Below, piece after piece: positions 1 to 8,353 of a stretch of DNA of 64,000 nt (position 1 is the first letter of the stretch; each line of letters opens with the position of its first letter). A program made the translations under genes and the position numbers. Under the pieces are notes generated by a model. The model ran no database searches. It saw nothing but the letters and a program-made list of their open reading frames with translations, and was not told the origin of the DNA. Where the stretch lies: the NCBI RefSeq assembly GCF_024652905.1, contig NZ_CP102428.1, positions 1,004,501 to 1,068,500 of the forward strand, written 5' to 3'. This DNA comes from Pseudomonas oryzihabitans (GTDB taxonomy: Bacteria; Pseudomonadota; Gammaproteobacteria; Pseudomonadales; Pseudomonadaceae).

Positions 1-47
1 CATGATGATCAGCGCGGTAGCGACCTGCCGAAGCTGTCCTGCGCAGG

Positions 48-287
48 GTGGCAGCAGGAGACGTTAATACGGATCAAGCCCTTACCGCTATTATCGCTTC
101 TAATAGTCTGGAGGCTCGCCGGTATTGGTCGCGACTATTGGCGGAAGCCGCTACGGATCCTGAAAACCGCAACATGCTGGTGGAGATACTCCGGCATGCG
201 AACCTCGCTCCTGCAAGCACTGCAGCTAGGAAAGCCTTGAAACTCGTTGACGCGATTGCCTATGGGCCGCAAATTGAGCTGGAGTAG
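48..287 (+). CDS. Small hypothetical protein upstream of the Avs-like gene
   Basis: A 79-residue open frame with a GTG start. An in-frame stop lies just upstream (18-20), so it does not continue from outside the window in this frame. The product is predicted to be helical and mildly acidic, with no signal peptide or membrane segment. I do not recognise a family. No good ribosome binding site precedes the GTG, so the true start could be further in, or this could be the tail of a gene broken upstream. It lies 80 bases before the large STAND-type gene on the same strand and could be a partner or a remnant. Confidence 0.35.
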   Translation: MAAGDVNTDQALTAIIASNSLEARRYWSRLLAEAATDPENRNMLVEILRHANLAPASTAARKALKLVDAIAYGPQIELE

Positions 288-367
288 TCACAACGGCGCA
301 GCTCCATTATATTTGCAATTATTCAGATCGGCACAGCGAAAAGTATTTTGAATGGAGAGTTATTGGC

Positions 368-3300
368 ATGGCTGAGCTGAAAGAGCAAAGTAATCCATTT
401 TCAACCGGAGGTGGTGGCGTCAATTTTGAAAGCCGGGTACAGGCTTCTTTTTTAGTCGCGCTTTTAGCTGGAACACCTATCCCATGTATGCCTACCAATG
501 CTCGCGTAAAGGAAATTAGCTTCCAAAATAGATATGCCGGAGTGCACACAGATGATTTGCTTGTCTTATCTGAAGACTCAACAAATAACAAGCGATATCT
601 GCGCATTCAAATTAAACATGAAATAACGATAAGCGACTCTGAAGAATCTGTATTTGCCGAAGTGATTTTCGCCGCATGGGAAGACTTCAATAGCCAAGGT
701 TTTAATAAAGATCTTGACTCCATTGCGCTTGTTACTGGTCCATTGACCAAGGTCGATCTTGCCAGCACTATTCCTATACTTGAGTGGGCTCGTCATTCAT
801 CAAGCGCCGATGAATTTATCAGAAAAACAACAGCTAAAGGCTTCACAAGTGCCAAGAAAAAGGAACGACTAAGTGCTTTCCGAACGCAATTAAGTCGGGC
901 AAATGGCGACGCATTGTCAGATAATGAACTCTGGGAGTTCCTGAAGGTATTCCATCTTATTTCATATGACTTGGACCAAGCAGCATCAGTTACAGCTGCA
1001 ATGCTTGGCTCGCTCATTCGTCAACACTCTGACCTACCGCCTTCAGCAGTTTTGGCACAGATTGTAACGACCGCTCAAGAGTTCAACCAGAATGCAGGCA
1101 CAGTAACAGTCGATAACATTCCTGCCGATTTGAGCTCCTTATTCAGGGTCGGAGTAACTCAGTCACTTGAAGCGGATATAGATAAGCTACAGGAGAGAAG
1201 CAGTCATATATATCTAGGTATTTCTAATTCTATATGCGGGAGCCACGTATCCCGAGAGGACATTATTGAAGAGATACGCGATTCTTACGAAGAAGGTGGA
1301 TTCGTATTTGTTACCGGCGAACGGGGCGCCGGTAAATCTGGTGTTGTCAAAGACTATGTACAGTCCAGAGACTCAAGCGTGGCCACCTTCTACGTCAGGG
1401 CCGAGGATTTCGACAAGCCCCATCTTAATGATGTGTTTGCATCTATGGGGATCAGCTCAGACCTACGCCAATTGGCGAGCCATTTCTCTCTCCTTAAAGA
1501 AAAAAACTTGATCATTGAGTCAATTGAAAAAGTATTAGAGCTTAATAATTCGGCAGCCTTTATAGATTTATTGAACTTTATAAGATTGCAAGGGGGGTGG
1601 TGCGTGATTGCGACAGGACGCGATTATGCATACCAGCAGCTGGCATTTAATTACCTTCAACCCTGCGGTTTGAACTTTAAGAGTGTAAAGGTTTCAGGTT
1701 TCACCGGTGGGCAAGTTGAAGAGATCTGTAATAATCTTCCTGAGCTGCGGCAGTTAACGGATAATCCGGCCATCTCGGAGCTTTTGCACAATCCTTTCTT
1801 TATTGATCTTGCTGTTCGCGCGCTTGCAAACGGTGCCGAATTTGAGTCCGGCAATACCGAGGGCGACTTTCGAACAATTGTCTGGAATTCGGTCATTGAA
1901 AGACAATCGGATCGCAGAAATGGAATGCCCGCTCGGCGCAGAGCTACTTTTATTGAGGTGGCAAAGCTGCGAGCAAAACGAATGGTATTTGGTGTGCCTG
2001 ATACAGGTTTTGATCCTGCGGTTGTGGTCAAGCTGGAAGAAGATAATCTTATTCGCCGCGATGCCCGTAGCTCTTTGATAAGCCCTTCTCATGATGTATT
2101 GGAGGACTGGGCTCTCGGCGAATTCATTGAAAACGAATATTTAGCAAATTTAGGGTCGCCGAATAATTTTCTAGCCGCAATCGGAAGTGAGCCCGCAATT
2201 GGTCGCGGCCTCCGCTTGTGGATGAGCTTCAAGCTTGCAGCTGAAGCTGAATTGACAGACCTGATCGAAAGCATACTTACGGCGGATGATGTTGCCAGTC
2301 ACTGGAAAGATGAGGTTGTCGCCACCGTACTGTTAAGCCCTGATCCAGCTAAATTTTTTAATCTACTGCAAGATCAATTATTAGCTAATCAATGCAGTCT
2401 GCTAATTAGATTCAGCTTCATACTGCGTATTGCTTGCCAGCGCCCTGTAGAGGGTGCAGGCGGCTATCCGGATAAAAACTCTGACTCTGGATTCTTGCTG
2501 TTATTAAAACCACATGGTCGCGGGTGGGAGGCGCTGATAAATTTCATATTTTCGAATAGAGCATCTTTGTCTGAGTCAGTTCTCCCTCATGCTGTAGAGG
2601 TGGCTTACTCATGGTCGGACATTATAAGCATCTGGAGCAAGCTGCCCGCGGAGGCGCCTGCAATTGGTGGTATCTGCTTATTTTTACTTGAATGGGTAGA
2701 TTCGTATAAAAGGGAGAAGCTACGAACTAAAGTCCTGAAAGTTCTGCTGAAAGTAGTTCCGGCTATACCTGAAGAGTTCAATTCACTGGCAGAGCGCAAT
2801 GTATTTGCATCAAGGCTGAGGCGCGACCGCCCCAACTATGTGGAGGAGCTTGTCAGGTTGGCTCTTGCTAGCGATTTGGCTCCCATGCTCTGCCGGCATC
2901 GCCCTGATTTCATTATGCGGCTTGCCAGGCATGAATGGCTACAGCCTGAAACAGATGACAATAATCAGGTTGGCTATCGCCCTTTATCCGGAATGGGTTT
3001 GGATGAAACTTACGGCCTGCAAAACGAAAGAGGCTATTTTCCTGCAAGTGGCTTGAGAGGTCCATTTAGGTACCTCCTGCAACATCATCCCCGCAAAGGT
3101 CTAGATTTCATTCTAGACCTTTGCCGCGTTTGCTCCGCGAAGCTCGCAGCGTCTGAGTATGGCCAGAGTCATGAAGATCAACCTCAGGAAATGCCTGATG
3201 AGATGGCGGTTCGATCGGTTCTGATTCGTGCTAACGATGGAACCCAGATAACCCACTTTGCATCACCTCATTTGTGGAAAGGATATCGCGGCCACTCCAC

Positions 3301-5464
3301 TGTGCCTTATTTGCTCCAATGTGCCTTGATGGCCCTGGAGAACTGGTTGGTTGAGTATGTAGAGAATCCACCACCCAAGAATGAACTGTCTTGGATATAT
3401 GAGTACATATTGAAAAGCAGTAACTCAGTGTTAACTACAGCTGTGCTTGCCTCTATAGCCGTGGGGTTTCCTAAGCAGGTCGGCAGTGCCGCGTACCCGT
3501 TGCTGAAATGCACCAGTCTCTACACATTAGATCTAATTCGCCAAGTCGAGGAAAGAGGCAGTCAGGAATTAAATTGGTTTGCGATGCGCTTCGATCCCTG
3601 GTCTAAGTTCTTTGCTGAGGAGAGAAAAAATTCAGCTCTTAAGCCTTGGAGAGGGGAATCCCTAGAGACATTGCTGGTCAAGTTTCAGTTCATTGAAGAG
3701 GATAGATCTGCGGCGTATGAGATTGTTGATGAGCTGAGCGCTCTTGCGGAGGCAGGTGAAAACACCAGCCTGAAGTTCTTGGTTCATCGAGTTGATACAC
3801 GAAATTGGGAGGCTGTTCCGGACGAGGAAAACAATAGGATCATTTTCCAATCCACTCAGACACTTAGCGAAGATCTTCAGCAGGCTCAGCGTGAACACCA
3901 GGAAATTCATGCTCATGACTTTTCCGTCCAGCGACTCTATCTGTGGTCTAGGACGAAATTTGAAAAAAAAGAAACTAGCAGCGCTGGGCTGATTGGAGTC
4001 GACGAAGCTATCGCAGATGCAAAGAAAATCCTGGATCTTCTAATTAAGGGGAAGGTTGGGCGCTTCGAAATAATGGCGCTAGGTGCGGTTACTACTACGG
4101 CTGCAGTTGCAGTGAGAGATTATTTTGACGCCCTGTCAGCTGAGGATGTTAACTGGTGCTTGGAGGTGATAACTCAAGCAATCCACTTGAATTCGGATGA
4201 CAGTAGCGACCATATGGCGGTCGATGCTACCGATTCTAATGGAGCTGCCGCTTGTGCGTACGTTCTTGCGAAGCTCTTGGAAGTTGAGCTTGATCCAGAG
4301 CCGCGCGAAAAGATTTATTATGCAATCGCTACGGCGATAACGCATGTCAACATACATGTATGTGCGTCTGCTGCTAAAGGAGTGCGTGATTACCTCTGGA
4401 ACATGGATGAGAACTTTGCTAACAGCTGCATTAGTGGAGCTTTGGAATTTGCACGCTTCGAGCTTGCATCGCGCTATACGTCCATGCGAGCGGTTCCGAA
4501 TAGCGACCCTGACACACCGCTTAGCGAATGGAGCACGCTCGTTTCCGAGTTTCGAGAGAAGATTCTCGAAGCAGAATTTGAGTTTTCCCCATCTGAAATC
4601 AAACCGGAATCTTACTCCTTGTGGCGCATCCATATTCCGATGCTGATGCTCCCTCTCGGCAATTATCATGATAACCATCTTAGTCTTTTATATAAGACCG
4701 TTGCGATAATATATGAGGAGGAGAATGAACAGGAAAAGCATTCATCCAATCGATCATTTCGATTGGACCATGATGTGTCTGTAGTGATACAGAATTGCTT
4801 GGCTGAGCATGTCATTGCCAGCAAAGGTGATAATTTTAGGCCTATTCGTAATCTCCTGCTGGCAGGATGCCAACAAGCGCCTAGCTTTATATATCTTGTG
4901 AAGCTTCGATTCGATACCGCTATGGAGCAACGGTCTGACTATAAAGGCATGTGGGAACTCTGGTGCTTATTGGAGTCTCAGCTGCATGAAATTGCACTCA
5001 ATGCTGTATATACACCTTACTCAGGTCGTCAGCATGATCTAAATACATTTTTACGCGGCATGCTGTACAGCGATGGCGTGTATCAGAAGCATCCAAACCG
5101 GGTTAAAGCGATAACGACAGGATCGCAATACTTGCTTGAATTTTGTAGGCGTTCAGCATGCAACAGCTTGGTCTTTGAGTCGCTGTGCTCGCTCATGTAT
5201 CAATTCCACGATTTGTTTTTTGACAAGGGCATCCATGTTTTGGCAGCTGAGTACAGGAAGAATTCGAGCATTCTGACGTCTCAAGGAAATTCTGCATATT
5301 GCCTAGAAATGGCAATCGCTAAATTTTTTAAGCTCACTGACAAGCTAAGCCCTAAGATGTACGAAGCTTGTTTAGATCTTCTTACGGGAATAGTAGAGAC
5401 AGGGTCTGCTAGAGCATACTATCTCCGTGAATCACTGATCCGAACACGCAGAATTTCTAGTTAA
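368..5464 (+). CDS. Avs-like STAND NTPase with N-terminal nuclease-like domain (putative anti-phage protein)
   Basis: A 1698-residue protein with an ATG start and GGAGAG ribosome binding site about 8 bases before it. Residues about 1-200 look like a PD-(D/E)xK nuclease of the Cap4/DUF4297 type: E21, then the HTDD motif (D62/D63), then Q81-x-K83 in RIQIKHE. A P-loop NTPase follows, with Walker A GERGAGKS (317-324), a Walker B-like LIIESIE (381-387) and a sensor-like VIATGRD (about 413-419). A winged-helix-like SHDVLEDWALGEF lies near residue 573. The last 1100 or so residues are helical and repeat-like, as in the ligand-sensing half of STAND proteins. Size and order match the antiviral STAND (Avs) proteins, which sense a phage protein, oligomerise and cut DNA. 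The gene is AT-richer than the rest of the window, which suggests transfer. Membership of a named Avs class is inference; the acidic residue in the Walker B position is atypical. Confidence 0.72.
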   Translation: MAELKEQSNPFSTGGGGVNFESRVQASFLVALLAGTPIPCMPTNARVKEISFQNRYAGVHTDDLLVLSEDSTNNKRYLRIQIKHEITISDSEESVFAEVIFAAWEDFNSQGFNKDLDSIALVTGPLTKVDLASTIPILEWARHSSSADEFIRKTTAKGFTSAKKKERLSAFRTQLSRANGDALSDNELWEFLKVFHLISYDLDQAASVTAAMLGSLIRQHSDLPPSAVLAQIVTTAQEFNQNAGTVTVDNIPADLSSLFRVGVTQSLEADIDKLQERSSHIYLGISNSICGSHVSREDIIEEIRDSYEEGGFVFVTGERGAGKSGVVKDYVQSRDSSVATFYVRAEDFDKPHLNDVFASMGISSDLRQLASHFSLLKEKNLIIESIEKVLELNNSAAFIDLLNFIRLQGGWCVIATGRDYAYQQLAFNYLQPCGLNFKSVKVSGFTGGQVEEICNNLPELRQLTDNPAISELLHNPFFIDLAVRALANGAEFESGNTEGDFRTIVWNSVIERQSDRRNGMPARRRATFIEVAKLRAKRMVFGVPDTGFDPAVVVKLEEDNLIRRDARSSLISPSHDVLEDWALGEFIENEYLANLGSPNNFLAAIGSEPAIGRGLRLWMSFKLAAEAELTDLIESILTADDVASHWKDEVVATVLLSPDPAKFFNLLQDQLLANQCSLLIRFSFILRIACQRPVEGAGGYPDKNSDSGFLLLLKPHGRGWEALINFIFSNRASLSESVLPHAVEVAYSWSDIISIWSKLPAEAPAIGGICLFLLEWVDSYKREKLRTKVLKVLLKVVPAIPEEFNSLAERNVFASRLRRDRPNYVEELVRLALASDLAPMLCRHRPDFIMRLARHEWLQPETDDNNQVGYRPLSGMGLDETYGLQNERGYFPASGLRGPFRYLLQHHPRKGLDFILDLCRVCSAKLAASEYGQSHEDQPQEMPDEMAVRSVLIRANDGTQITHFASPHLWKGYRGHSTVPYLLQCALMALENWLVEYVENPPPKNELSWIYEYILKSSNSVLTTAVLASIAVGFPKQVGSAAYPLLKCTSLYTLDLIRQVEERGSQELNWFAMRFDPWSKFFAEERKNSALKPWRGESLETLLVKFQFIEEDRSAAYEIVDELSALAEAGENTSLKFLVHRVDTRNWEAVPDEENNRIIFQSTQTLSEDLQQAQREHQEIHAHDFSVQRLYLWSRTKFEKKETSSAGLIGVDEAIADAKKILDLLIKGKVGRFEIMALGAVTTTAAVAVRDYFDALSAEDVNWCLEVITQAIHLNSDDSSDHMAVDATDSNGAAACAYVLAKLLEVELDPEPREKIYYAIATAITHVNIHVCASAAKGVRDYLWNMDENFANSCISGALEFARFELASRYTSMRAVPNSDPDTPLSEWSTLVSEFREKILEAEFEFSPSEIKPESYSLWRIHIPMLMLPLGNYHDNHLSLLYKTVAIIYEEENEQEKHSSNRSFRLDHDVSVVIQNCLAEHVIASKGDNFRPIRNLLLAGCQQAPSFIYLVKLRFDTAMEQRSDYKGMWELWCLLESQLHEIALNAVYTPYSGRQHDLNTFLRGMLYSDGVYQKHPNRVKAITTGSQYLLEFCRRSACNSLVFESLCSLMYQFHDLFFDKGIHVLAAEYRKNSSILTSQGNSAYCLEMAIAKFFKLTDKLSPKMYEACLDLLTGIVETGSARAYYLRESLIRTRRISS

Positions 5465-5690
5465 TTTCCGCTGATTGATGATTGGTGCGTAGATCTAGGT
5501 CTCCCTAAACGTCCACTTTTAGCCTTGCTCTGTCGGTTACGTTTAGTTGGACATAGCTGGGGTGAGTAAAAGTACTGGCTAAGGCTAGTACCTGCGCGCG
5601 ACCAAGCCATATGTAACTCCGCGGCTAAATATTGGCAGGTAGCAATTACTCGCTTCACTTCTGCGGCGACCAGTTGCCTACCTATTTCAA
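5465..5690. other. Intergenic stretch with no recognisable gene
   Basis: The stretch between the Avs-like gene and the insertion-sequence-like repeats. A short open frame on the minus strand (5461-5658) has no recognisable product. I see no RNA gene or clear terminator here. Confidence 0.4.
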
Positions 5691-5816
5691 GGGTGGGTCA
5701 GGATCGTTGGTGTCTTGGATCACAACTACTGGAATGGCTGGACAGAACCTCCAGCGCGGGTGGGTCACAATAACTGGAATCGAAGGGCAGCATCACTGGA
5801 ATACACACCCGGGGTC
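5691..5816. repeat. Degenerate tandem repeats resembling an IS21-type element end
   Basis: GGGTGGGTCA appears at 5691-5700 and again at 5758-5767, the second time running into CACAATAACTGGAAT. A related CACAACTACTGGAAT lies at 5720-5734, and CATCACTGGAAT with GGGGTCA at 5790-5816. Spaced units of the GGTGGGTCA/TGGAAT kind occur at the ends of some IS21-family elements in Pseudomonas (recalled, not checked). No transposase gene is present, so this would be a relic marking the border of the AT-rich island. Confidence 0.4.
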
Positions 5817-5856
5817 AAAGCGCCTCTGGCCCCGAGGTCGTATCTAGCACCGCCGG

Positions 5857-6723
5857 CTACCCCAGCAACTCCTCCAAGATACTCAACCTGAACTGCCGCT
5901 GCAGCGTCACCGCATAGAAGCGTTCGGCGATCTCCGGCACCTCGGCGTAGAGCTGCAGGGCGCCGCTGCGCAGTTCATCCTGCACCACTACGGCGGGCAG
6001 CAGGGCCATGTCGCCGGAGTCGCGGGCGAGCAGGCGCAGCAGGGCCATGTCGTCAACTTCGGCGCAGATGCGCGGCGTCAGTCCCTGGCCGCTGCAATAG
6101 ACCTCGAACTGGCTGCGCACGTCGCTGCTGCGCCCGGGCACGATCAGGCGGGCCTGTTGCAGGTCGCGGTGGAGATCGAAGGGGCGGCGGTCCTGGCGTG
6201 GTGGACCGATCAGGCACACCGGCTGGCGATGGAGCAGGCGGCACTGCCAGGTGCGCTGGCTGTCGGCGCTCACCGCCTGGTTGGTCAGCACCACGTCGAG
6301 CTTGTGCAGGGCCAGGCGCTCGAGCAATTCGTCCACGCTGCCGGATTCCAGGGTGAGCACCAGGTCTTCCCGGCCAAGGAAGGGGCGCAGCAGGTTTTCC
6401 TGGAAGTTGCGCGACAGGGTCGCGACGGAGCCGATGCGCAGCCTCTGGTTCGCCTCCTGGGCGTTCTGCAGGGTGTTCTGCAACTCGCTTCCCAGGGCGA
6501 AGATGGTTTCGGCATAGTCCAGCACCAGCTGTCCGGCTTCGGTCAGCCGCAGGCTGCGTCCGGAGCGGAGGAACAGGGGATGGCCGAGCTGGTCTTCCAG
6601 CACGCGGATCTGGGTGGAGAGGGCGGATTGGGAGACATGCAGCGCCTCGGCGGCGCGGGTGAGATTGCCTTCCTTGGCCACGGCCCAGAAGTAGTGCAGG
6701 TGATGGAAATTGAGGCGACGCAT
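5857..6723 (-). CDS. LysR-family regulator, divergent from dabBA
   Basis: A 288-residue LysR-type transcriptional regulator. The N-terminal winged helix is clear (residues 3-62, with NFHHLHYFWAVAKEGNLTRA and the SQSALSTQIRVLE recognition helix). The effector domain starts near residue 90. The NFHHLxYFW opening is typical of the NhaR-like LysR subgroup. It is transcribed away from the dabB-dabA pair across a 100-base AT-rich gap, the usual layout of a LysR regulator and its target, so control of bicarbonate uptake is the likely role (inference). The inducer cannot be told from the sequence. Confidence 0.85.
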   Translation of the reverse strand: MRRLNFHHLHYFWAVAKEGNLTRAAEALHVSQSALSTQIRVLEDQLGHPLFLRSGRSLRLTEAGQLVLDYAETIFALGSELQNTLQNAQEANQRLRIGSVATLSRNFQENLLRPFLGREDLVLTLESGSVDELLERLALHKLDVVLTNQAVSADSQRTWQCRLLHRQPVCLIGPPRQDRRPFDLHRDLQQARLIVPGRSSDVRSQFEVYCSGQGLTPRICAEVDDMALLRLLARDSGDMALLPAVVVQDELRSGALQLYAEVPEIAERFYAVTLQRQFRLSILEELLG

Positions 6724-6826
6724 GCTTCGTTCTTCAAAAGTGAACGTTAGGTTCTGATCAATCTATTTTAAATAATTCTTACACATCCTGAAACTGGTGC
6801 CCTCTGGTGTTCAAGGAGTGTGCACG
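6724..6826. promoter_or_regulatory. Divergent LysR/dabB promoter region
   Basis: A short AT-rich gap between divergent genes, with the run CTATTTTAAATAATTCTTAC around 6760-6780 standing out from GC-rich flanks. It should hold both promoters and the LysR binding site, but I could not settle on exact boxes. AAGGAG at 6813-6818 is the ribosome binding site that fixes the dabB start. Confidence 0.45.
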
Positions 6827-8353
6827 ATGTCTAGCCCGCTGTTTCCCCTGGCTCCGCTGTTGCCCTGGGTCTATGCCCTGGCGCTGTTGCCGGCGGCCTT
6901 TCTCGCTTCACCTGGCCAATTCTGGCGGCCTGCTCGTGTCGCCGGCTATCTGGGCGTCTTGCTGGTTCTTGCCACATGGTTACAGGCGGTCTTCGAAACC
7001 CAGCACCCCGACCGCCTCGGCCTGGCGATGGCCGGACTCGTCAGCCTGCTGGCGCTGGTGATCATTGAGTACTCCCAACGCTATCTGGAAGGAGAGCCAG
7101 GACAGCGGCGCTATGTGCTCGCCCTGCTGGCCACCCTGGCGGCGGTGGCCACGGTGGTCACCAGCGGCAACCTCTTGCTGCTGGCGGGTGCCTGGATCCT
7201 GTCCAGCCTGTGCCTGCACCAGCTGTTGACCTTCTACCGCGAGCGCCCCCAGGCCGTGGTGGCGGCCCACAAGAAATTCATCGCCAGCCGCCTGGCCGAT
7301 GTCAGCCTGCTGCTGGCGATCCTGCTATTGGTACGGGCGGGCGGTAGCAGCCAGCTCTCACTGATCCTCGCCGCCGTGGAGGCCCAGGTGCAGGCGGGTG
7401 GTCTGCTCGGCTGGGAGCTGCAAGGCGCGGCGCTGCTGCTGGCGCTGACGGTGATCCTCAAGTCGGCGCAATTGCCGGTGCATGGCTGGCTGATCCAGGT
7501 GATGGAGGCCCCCACGCCGGTTTCGGCCCTGCTGCATGCCGGGGTGGTCAATCTCGGCGGCTTCGTGCTGCTGCGCTTCGCTCCGCTGTTTTCCGCCGCC
7601 GTACCGGCGCAGAGCCTGCTGGTGCTGGTGGGCGGCCTGACCGCGGTCCTCGCGGCCCTGGTGATGATGACCCGCATCAGCATCAAGGTCCGCCTGGCCT
7701 GGTCGACCTGCGCGCAGATGGGCCTGATGCTGCTGGAATGCGGGCTGGGGCTGTACGAACTGGCGCTGGTGCACCTGCTGGCCCATTCGCTGTACAAGGC
7801 CCATGCCTTCCTGGCCGCCGGCGAGACGGTGGCCCATGCCCGGCAACAGGCGCTGCAACCCCAGGCACCTGCGCTCGACCTGGCCGGCCTGCTGCGCGCG
7901 CTGCTGGTGGCCGCCCTGATGCTGATCCTGCTGCAAGGGCTCTGGGCCTGGCTGCTGCCCGGCCATGAGCTGCCTCTGGTGGCCCTGACGCTGCTGGCGA
8001 TCGGCTTGGCGCCCTGGTGCCTGCGCCGCGGCCAGTGGGCGCACGGACTGCTGATGTTCGGCCTGCTGCTGGGCGCCTATCTGCTGTGGCATCAGGCGGC
8101 CGGCTGGATCCTCGACCAGCACCTCGCCGAGGCGCCGCTGCCGCTGGCCCTGCTGGCGATGGGCCTGCTGGTCGGTCTCTACCTGCTGCAGGGCCTGCTG
8201 CTGGCTCGGCCGCGCGGCGCTCTGGCGCAACGCCTCTACCCGCTGGCCTTTGCCGGCTTCTACCTGGACGAGCACTTCACCCGCCTGACCTTCCGCCTCT
8301 GGCCGGCGCATGCGCCCCAGCCCCTGAGCGCCACCCTTGGAGACCACTCATGA
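6827..8353 (+). CDS. dabB: DabB, proton-conducting subunit of the DAB bicarbonate pump
   Basis: A 508-residue, almost wholly membrane-embedded protein of the NuoL/MrpA-like proton-conducting family. KSAQLPVHGWL followed by PTPVSALLHAGVVN is the family's core motif (genomic about 7458-7555). There is no other Nuo or Mrp gene nearby; its partner is the DabA gene that overlaps its stop codon by an ATGA. In the DAB system this subunit is thought to supply proton energy for one-way hydration of CO2 to bicarbonate by DabA. I chose the ATG at 6827 because AAGGAG lies 8 bases before it; an upstream in-frame start at 6797 lacks such a site. Confidence 0.88.
   Translation: MSSPLFPLAPLLPWVYALALLPAAFLASPGQFWRPARVAGYLGVLLVLATWLQAVFETQHPDRLGLAMAGLVSLLALVIIEYSQRYLEGEPGQRRYVLALLATLAAVATVVTSGNLLLLAGAWILSSLCLHQLLTFYRERPQAVVAAHKKFIASRLADVSLLLAILLLVRAGGSSQLSLILAAVEAQVQAGGLLGWELQGAALLLALTVILKSAQLPVHGWLIQVMEAPTPVSALLHAGVVNLGGFVLLRFAPLFSAAVPAQSLLVLVGGLTAVLAALVMMTRISIKVRLAWSTCAQMGLMLLECGLGLYELALVHLLAHSLYKAHAFLAAGETVAHARQQALQPQAPALDLAGLLRALLVAALMLILLQGLWAWLLPGHELPLVALTLLAIGLAPWCLRRGQWAHGLLMFGLLLGAYLLWHQAAGWILDQHLAEAPLPLALLAMGLLVGLYLLQGLLLARPRGALAQRLYPLAFAGFYLDEHFTRLTFRLWPAHAPQPLSATLGDHS

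Noticed and set aside
48-5464. A toxin-antitoxin pair formed by the small frame and the large gene
   Set aside because: The large product is far too long for a toxin of such pairs, and the small frame has no DNA-binding motif.
5632-5847. A 71-codon plus-strand frame after the Avs-like gene
   Set aside because: It runs through the IS-end-like tandem repeats and gives no recognisable protein.
8017-8349. An N-terminal extension of DabA in the open frame
   Set aside because: It lies inside dabB, and DabA family similarity starts at the ATGA overlap at 8350.
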